A DNA stretch of 37,030 nucleotides from a virus: positions 1 to 37,030 of the IMG/VR virus record IMGVR_UViG_3300008107_000159. One strand, written 5' to 3'. The notes beneath the pieces are model-generated. The model was not told where the DNA came from. It saw only the letters and a program-made list of their open reading frames with translations, and did no database searches. Each line of letters begins with the position of its first letter. Position 1 is the stretch's first letter. Below, one piece after another: positions 36,929 through 37,030 of the stretch. The position numbers were made by a program, and so were the translations under genes.

Positions 36929-37030
36929 CTTTATTTGACTAAGCGAACAGCGGCCGGAACCGGTACCTGTTCGACCATGCGCCTAAGTTCTGATTTCGGC
37001 GTGTCGGCGAGCTCTGGCGCGCAGAATATG
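36917..37030. repeat. Terminal direct repeat, right copy, with 3' fragment of primase-helicase
   Basis: Identical to bases 1-114. The part from 36931 is a second copy of the last 33 codons (with stop) of the leftward primase-helicase gene; it is an assembly overlap and not a second gene. Confidence 0.93.

Overview
The window is a complete, circularly permuted genome of a P22-like podovirus (short-tailed, tailed dsDNA phage). The first 114 bases recur exactly as the last 114, so the contig closes into a circle with a unit length of 36,916 bp. The virion genes (P22-type portal, scaffold, coat, gp4/gp10-type tail machine, gp7-type ejection protein, P22-tailspike-type head-binding domain) define the morphotype. 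The many small conserved early proteins and Shine-Dalgarno/sigma70-type signals suggest a Gram-negative host. A beta-/gammaproteobacterium, perhaps freshwater, is my inference from resemblance to known phage proteins; nothing in the sequence proves it. I see no integrase, CI-type repressor, tRNA, IS element or CRISPR array.

Layout. (1) 15-6447, leftward: replication operon. In transcription order it encodes a 58-aa protein, a DUF2800 RecB/Cas4-like nuclease with four Fe-S-type cysteines, a conserved 214-aa protein, family A DNA polymerase and a primase-helicase. (2) 6448-6537: a compact divergent promoter region in which the two -35 boxes overlap. (3) 6538-10213, rightward: VRR-NUC nuclease (apparently leaderless), SNF2-type helicase, then a chain of small, mostly overlapping early genes. 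(4) 10187-33918, leftward: one ~23.7-kb late operon running from terminase small subunit to lysozyme: packaging, head, tail hub, ejection proteins, fibres, lysis. It meets the rightward early operon tail-to-tail with a 27-bp overlap. (5) 33919-34611: the only large non-coding region, with a GC-rich hairpin, four 20-bp imperfect palindromes, about ten 9-bp DnaA-box-like repeats including an 18-bp perfect inverted repeat, and a strong rightward promoter. It is my best candidate for the replication origin and main control region. (6) 34612-36874, rightward: an accessory module of small genes, including a gp88-family protein, two tiny membrane proteins (28 and 19 aa), Cys-containing small proteins and a gene that looks frameshifted. 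The module is very rich in GGCC and ends at an intrinsic terminator.

How the genes fit together. The divergent promoters at 6.5 kb would express the replication proteins leftward and nucleases/helicase plus host-takeover candidates rightward. The promoter at 34.5 kb shares an 18-bp element with the 6.5-kb region (one mismatch), so the blocks may be co-regulated. Late leftward transcription makes the virion and lysis proteins. The least explained parts are the 33.9-34.6 kb repeat region, the right-arm module, and an unassigned 228-aa gene between the two terminase subunits.
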